Source of the DNA: Candidatus Hydrothermota bacterium
GTDB lineage: Bacteria; Hydrothermota; Hydrothermia; B15-G9
Assembly (NCBI GenBank): GCA_003645975.1
Contig: QNDP01000035.1
Coordinates: forward strand, 1-9,183
DNA length: 9,183 bases
Direction: 5' to 3'
A program made the position numbers and the translations under genes. The notes beneath the pieces are model-generated. The model did not search any database. It was not told the DNA's origin and worked only from the letters and a program-made list of their open reading frames with translations. This document shows positions 5,701 to 9,183 of the stretch, piece after piece (within the stretch, counting starts at the first letter, position 1; the number at the start of each line of letters is the position of its first letter).

Positions 5701-8700
5701 ATGATATGGTCGGATCTGCTTGCCAGAAGTGCATTAAGCGAGATTGTTATCAACCTGATCGGTGAGATTAGGCCCAGAGTTATTTTAAGGACTGTTACCG
5801 AAGGAGTTATACGTGTCTTCGAAGTGCCACTTTCTGCCGCACTCCTGTTAAACCTCGAATTTAATAAAATTGAACACATTTGGTTCGCAGCAAAGGAATC
5901 GGGTAAGTCAATTAAAACTTTGGATTTCGGAAATTTACAGATTGGCGCCCACAGCCGTTATGCGAAAGAAATCCGCAAGATAAATAACCCCATATTTGTC
6001 AGGGATTTATCGATGGTCACCGACTTGGAATTGCGACAGTTCGCCGAAAAACTCATTTCGCTTTACAAAGTCTATGCATTCCTCATCATTCCAATAACAT
6101 CGGCAATTCGTGGAACGCTTGGACTCGTCATCATCGCTACCAAAAGGTCGTTTTCCAGAGAAGAAATCGGCATCCTCGAAGAGTTTGGCCGTAACATCGG
6201 AAGATTGCTCGATCTTGCGGAGAAAGTCGAGGAGACTATCCTTCGCGAAAAAGAGACCTCGCTCCTTATCGACCTCCTGCGCAATGTCAGCGATATGAGA
6301 CGCAACCTCAAACTCGTCGTCAAATATGTTAACGAACTCATAGAGCCTGACTTAACGGTTATTTTTCTTTACGATCCCAACACAAAGACACTCGAGGGCT
6401 ACACAGGTTACGGCGTCTCGGAAAATGTGGTCAAATCGGTTAAACTGCATCTCCAAAACTGTCCTTTCGCACAAAAGGCGTTCCACACAAGGAAGCCCAT
6501 AGTTGTCTCGGACATCATGCAAGACACGCATGTCCCTGACGATGTGAAAAACAAGCTCCAACCTCGAAGCTCGCTCATTGCGCCCATGTTCTCAGGAGAC
6601 GAGCCTCTCGGCATCCTTGCAGTGGTGCAAAAACGGCTCCGTGAGTTCACGCCCGAAGAGGTCAAGATAGTCAAAAGGTTTGCTGATCAATCGGCATTGG
6701 CCATCGAAAAGGCGCGTCTGCACGAAAATCTTCAGAGGACAAAGGACTACCTTAAAGCCATTTTTGACAGCCAGCAGGACATCATTTTGGTGGTGGAGCT
6801 TGACGGTTCCGTCTTGGATGCGAACAAAAGCGCTTTGGACTATTTCGGACTGTCCAGAGACGAAATTTTGACAAAACATTGCTACAAACTGATCAAAAAT
6901 CGGGATGAAAGCTGCCTCAAATCCAAAAATTGTCCGATTTCCAGAATATTGGAACTCAAAAAGCCGACGCGCATCCGAACGGAAAAGGTCGAACATCCCG
7001 ATCTTGGCTCTACGATTTACGATGTTGTCGCCGCCCCGATTTATGAACACGGTCGGATTGGGCGGATCGTGCTCTCAATGCGCGATGTTACCCGTGAAAT
7101 TGAACTTGAGGAGAAGCTCCGTGCTGTCAACGAGCTCGGAACCGAACTCCTGCTGATACGCGATCCGATGAGGATAGCCAATGCGGTGCTCGATGTCGCC
7201 GAAAATGTCTTAAAATTCAAGACATTTGTGCTCGCATTCTACAACGAGATGCTCGGCGAACTTATGGTCTATGGTCTGAGGGGGGAACCGGAAAACTATG
7301 CGGTCAACAAGCCCGTGCCAGAACACGATATGTGCGCTCACAGGGTCATGAAGTTCGGCGAACCCTATTACCTTCCGGTTGGAACGCGCGGATTTCCTGA
7401 GATCTGCGTTCCCATAAAGGTGAAGGACAAGGTTACGGGTGTGGTTAAAGTCGAAGGTTATATCGGCATGGAGTTCGACGATAATGACATGCAACTGCTC
7501 ATGGCGCTCGCCTCGCAGGCAGGTTTCGCTATGGAGAATGCAAGGCTGTTCATCCAGCTCGGTGAATCCGAACGCCGTTACCGTTCGCTCTTGGAAAACG
7601 CAAATGACGCAATTTTTGTGGTCGATAACGATGGATTTATCGTTCAGGCGAACAAGGTGGCAGCGGAGCTGACCGAGTATCGCAGAGATGAACTTTTGGG
7701 CAAATCGATCGACGAAATTTTTGAAGGACCTGAGCCGTTTTTCTTTTCGACCCACATGATGCCGACCTTGCGGACGGGTAGAGGAGTGCGTGTGGAAGGC
7801 GAACTCGTATCAAAAAGCGGCGCCCGAATCCCGGTCGAATGGTCTGGTTCTGCTGTCGGACTCAGGGGCGAGGTGCTTTATCTCGGCATAGCAAGAGACC
7901 TCCGTGAACAGAAGCGTGCCGAACGAACTTTCAAGGCTTTGAATTCCGCAGCACTTGCAGTTATGCGCTACTTAAGTGAGGACGAGATCTTCTCGACCGT
8001 AGGCAATGAGCTGCGAAAACTCGATTTTGAATCTGCCCTGTTCATGCTTGACGAGACTGGGAATTTTCTAAAATTGCGTTACCTCTCTTTTGGCGACCCG
8101 ACGCGCTTGCTCTCAGGTCCACTTCCCATCTCCTCGATCAAACCGATAGAGGAAGCGATAACTTATCGTCGAGGTGTGGTCTCGGTCGTGCCGCTCGCAC
8201 CGCTGTTCAACCGTCCCGGAATCATCGCACCGCTTACACGAGGCGAAAGCACAATCGGAGTCCTCGTCGTTCTCTCAAACGAGATAAACGAAAGGGATTT
8301 GCCAGCCGTTACGCTGTTCGCTCATCAGGTCTCGATCGCACTGGAAAACGCAAAACTTTACCAGAGTGTGAAAGAATATGCCGAAAACTTGAGGAAGATT
8401 TTGGAACTTTCGATAGCTATGAACACAGCGGAGACCGAAGACCAGACGATAAAGGCACTTACGGATTTGACTGTCAGGCTGATGGATGTCTCGGCGGCAC
8501 TCGTCGCACTTTACGATGCAAACAAGCAGGCGCTCGTTGGGACACCGCCGGCGGCAGGCGTTCCGGATGCGCTTGTCAAGGGCGTAACGGTATCGCTCAA
8601 CGAATCGAACCTCATCGCACGCTCCGTCAACGAAGGCAAAGTCTATTACATCAACGATTTGACGAGATACCCAAGCGAGCAAGTCCGATGGGTTAGGAAT

Positions 8701-9183
8701 CTCGGCATCCGAAGGCTTATCGCTGCGCCGCTCAAGGTCGGCGGCAACCTTGTGGGTGCGTTTTGCATCGGTAGAACGGGCGAATACAAGCCATTCGAGG
8801 AGGACGATGCCAGAATCTTCGCCATATTGGCCAATCACGCTGCGACGGCTATCAGGAACGCTCAGCTTTTCGATCGTCTGAAGCGAACTTTGCGCAAATT
8901 GGAAGCGACCTATGAGATCACATTGGCCGCCCTTGTCAATGCCCTCGACGCACGCGAGCACGAGACACAGTTCCATTCGCAGCGTGTCGCAGAATATGCC
9001 AGAAGATTGGCAAAGGCGCTTGGAATAACGGGTCAGGACCTCCGTTATATCTACTGGGGCGGCCTCCTGCATGACATCGGAAAGATCGGCATTCCCGACA
9101 GCATCCTTTTGAAGCCCGGCAAGTTGAATGACGATGAGTGGAAAATAATGAAGCAACATCCACTTATCGGTTTCAAAATCGTC
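5701..9183 (+). CDS. Multi-GAF/PAS sensor HD-GYP phosphodiesterase (3' end beyond the window)
   Basis: One unbroken frame of 1161 codons reaches the right edge. Approximate domains: divergent GAF-like 15-175; GAF 185-340; PAS 345-465; GAF 475-620; PAS 622-740; GAF 742-890; GAF 895-1058; HD-GYP from 1066. HD-GYP residues visible are H1092 (FHSQRV), H1124-D1125 (LLHDIGKIGIPD) and H1153 (KQHPLIG). The later HH and GYP motifs lie outside. HD-GYP enzymes are metal-dependent phosphodiesterases that cleave cyclic-di-GMP, some 3',3'-cGAMP, so this protein probably links several small-ligand or redox inputs to dinucleotide turnover. No transmembrane segment or receiver domain is seen, so it is likely cytosolic. 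The first PAS holds C394, C405 and C411. An in-frame TAG at 5692 bounds the start: ATG 5701 is chosen, but GTG 5695 is possible because the AGGTGG before the ATG is poor and very close. The first ~100 codons are AT-richer than the rest. Confidence 0.92.
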   Translation, partial: MIWSDLLARSALSEIVINLIGEIRPRVILRTVTEGVIRVFEVPLSAALLLNLEFNKIEHIWFAAKESGKSIKTLDFGNLQIGAHSRYAKEIRKINNPIFVRDLSMVTDLELRQFAEKLISLYKVYAFLIIPITSAIRGTLGLVIIATKRSFSREEIGILEEFGRNIGRLLDLAEKVEETILREKETSLLIDLLRNVSDMRRNLKLVVKYVNELIEPDLTVIFLYDPNTKTLEGYTGYGVSENVVKSVKLHLQNCPFAQKAFHTRKPIVVSDIMQDTHVPDDVKNKLQPRSSLIAPMFSGDEPLGILAVVQKRLREFTPEEVKIVKRFADQSALAIEKARLHENLQRTKDYLKAIFDSQQDIILVVELDGSVLDANKSALDYFGLSRDEILTKHCYKLIKNRDESCLKSKNCPISRILELKKPTRIRTEKVEHPDLGSTIYDVVAAPIYEHGRIGRIVLSMRDVTREIELEEKLRAVNELGTELLLIRDPMRIANAVLDVAENVLKFKTFVLAFYNEMLGELMVYGLRGEPENYAVNKPVPEHDMCAHRVMKFGEPYYLPVGTRGFPEICVPIKVKDKVTGVVKVEGYIGMEFDDNDMQLLMALASQAGFAMENARLFIQLGESERRYRSLLENANDAIFVVDNDGFIVQANKVAAELTEYRRDELLGKSIDEIFEGPEPFFFSTHMMPTLRTGRGVRVEGELVSKSGARIPVEWSGSAVGLRGEVLYLGIARDLREQKRAERTFKALNSAALAVMRYLSEDEIFSTVGNELRKLDFESALFMLDETGNFLKLRYLSFGDPTRLLSGPLPISSIKPIEEAITYRRGVVSVVPLAPLFNRPGIIAPLTRGESTIGVLVVLSNEINERDLPAVTLFAHQVSIALENAKLYQSVKEYAENLRKILELSIAMNTAETEDQTIKALTDLTVRLMDVSAALVALYDANKQALVGTPPAAGVPDALVKGVTVSLNESNLIARSVNEGKVYYINDLTRYPSEQVRWVRNLGIRRLIAAPLKVGGNLVGAFCIGRTGEYKPFEEDDARIFAILANHAATAIRNAQLFDRLKRTLRKLEATYEITLAALVNALDAREHETQFHSQRVAEYARRLAKALGITGQDLRYIYWGGLLHDIGKIGIPDSILLKPGKLNDDEWKIMKQHPLIGFKIV
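6880..6933 (+). other. Cysteine cluster in the first PAS domain
   Basis: Encodes residues 394-411: HCYKL with C394, then C405 and C411-Pro. A spaced cysteine set ending in Cys-Pro is known from a subset of PAS sensor domains. It could bind a metal or iron-sulfur cluster or form disulfides. The second PAS domain has no such cysteines. Function inferred. Confidence 0.45.

Noticed and set aside
8275..9159. 294-codon open frame on the minus strand
   Set aside because: It is antisense to the GAF and HD-GYP part of the sensor gene, whose protein has clear domain motifs; the antisense product resembles nothing and reflects codon bias.

Overview
The window is bacterial: dense, short-spaced genes with strong AAGGAGG-type ribosome binding sites and mid-range GC. 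The LVIVD-repeat protein ends in a domain resembling the type IX secretion (Por) sorting domain. That points to the Fibrobacteres-Chlorobi-Bacteroidetes group or a related uncultured candidate phylum. This placement is inference from one domain, not from a marker gene.

Region 1 (31-2965, minus strand) is a compact three-gene operon transcribed right to left: a small-type citrate synthase, then the large and small subunits of a two-subunit LeuCD/homoaconitase-type hydro-lyase. The synthase stop and the large-subunit start are separated by one base, so translation is probably coupled; 15 bases separate the two subunit genes. The small subunit carries HLRT in its substrate-specificity loop, close to the YLRT of homoaconitases rather than the YLVM/YLVY of strict isopropylmalate isomerases. 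Together the genes suggest condensation with acetyl-CoA to a tricarboxylate followed by dehydration/rehydration, as in the first two TCA-cycle steps. Homocitrate or methylcitrate chemistry is not excluded.

Region 2 (2966-3460) is a 495-base divergent intergenic region. A perfect 10-bp inverted repeat abuts the citrate synthase ribosome binding site. A TATAAT box sits in front of the rightward gene. The middle holds a weak 56-codon minus-strand ORF and small repeats, with no convincing gene.

Region 3 (3461-5572, plus strand) encodes a 703-residue, probably exported protein with 14 LVIVD-type beta-propeller repeats, suggesting two seven-bladed propellers, and a C-terminal sorting-like domain. 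Its N-terminus is hydrophobic but lacks the usual basic residues of a signal peptide.

Region 4 (5701 to the right edge, plus strand) is one open frame of 1161 codons, cut by the window end. It encodes a large soluble sensor with the order GAF-like, GAF, PAS, GAF, PAS, GAF, GAF, HD-GYP. The HD-GYP part predicts cyclic-di-GMP (or related dinucleotide) hydrolysis. The first PAS domain has three closely spaced cysteines that could sense redox state or bind a metal. No mobile element, CRISPR array, tRNA or rRNA was seen. I found no clearly new defence or metabolic system; the most interesting items are the small-subunit specificity loop, the hairpin at the citrate synthase start, and the multi-GAF/PAS HD-GYP architecture.
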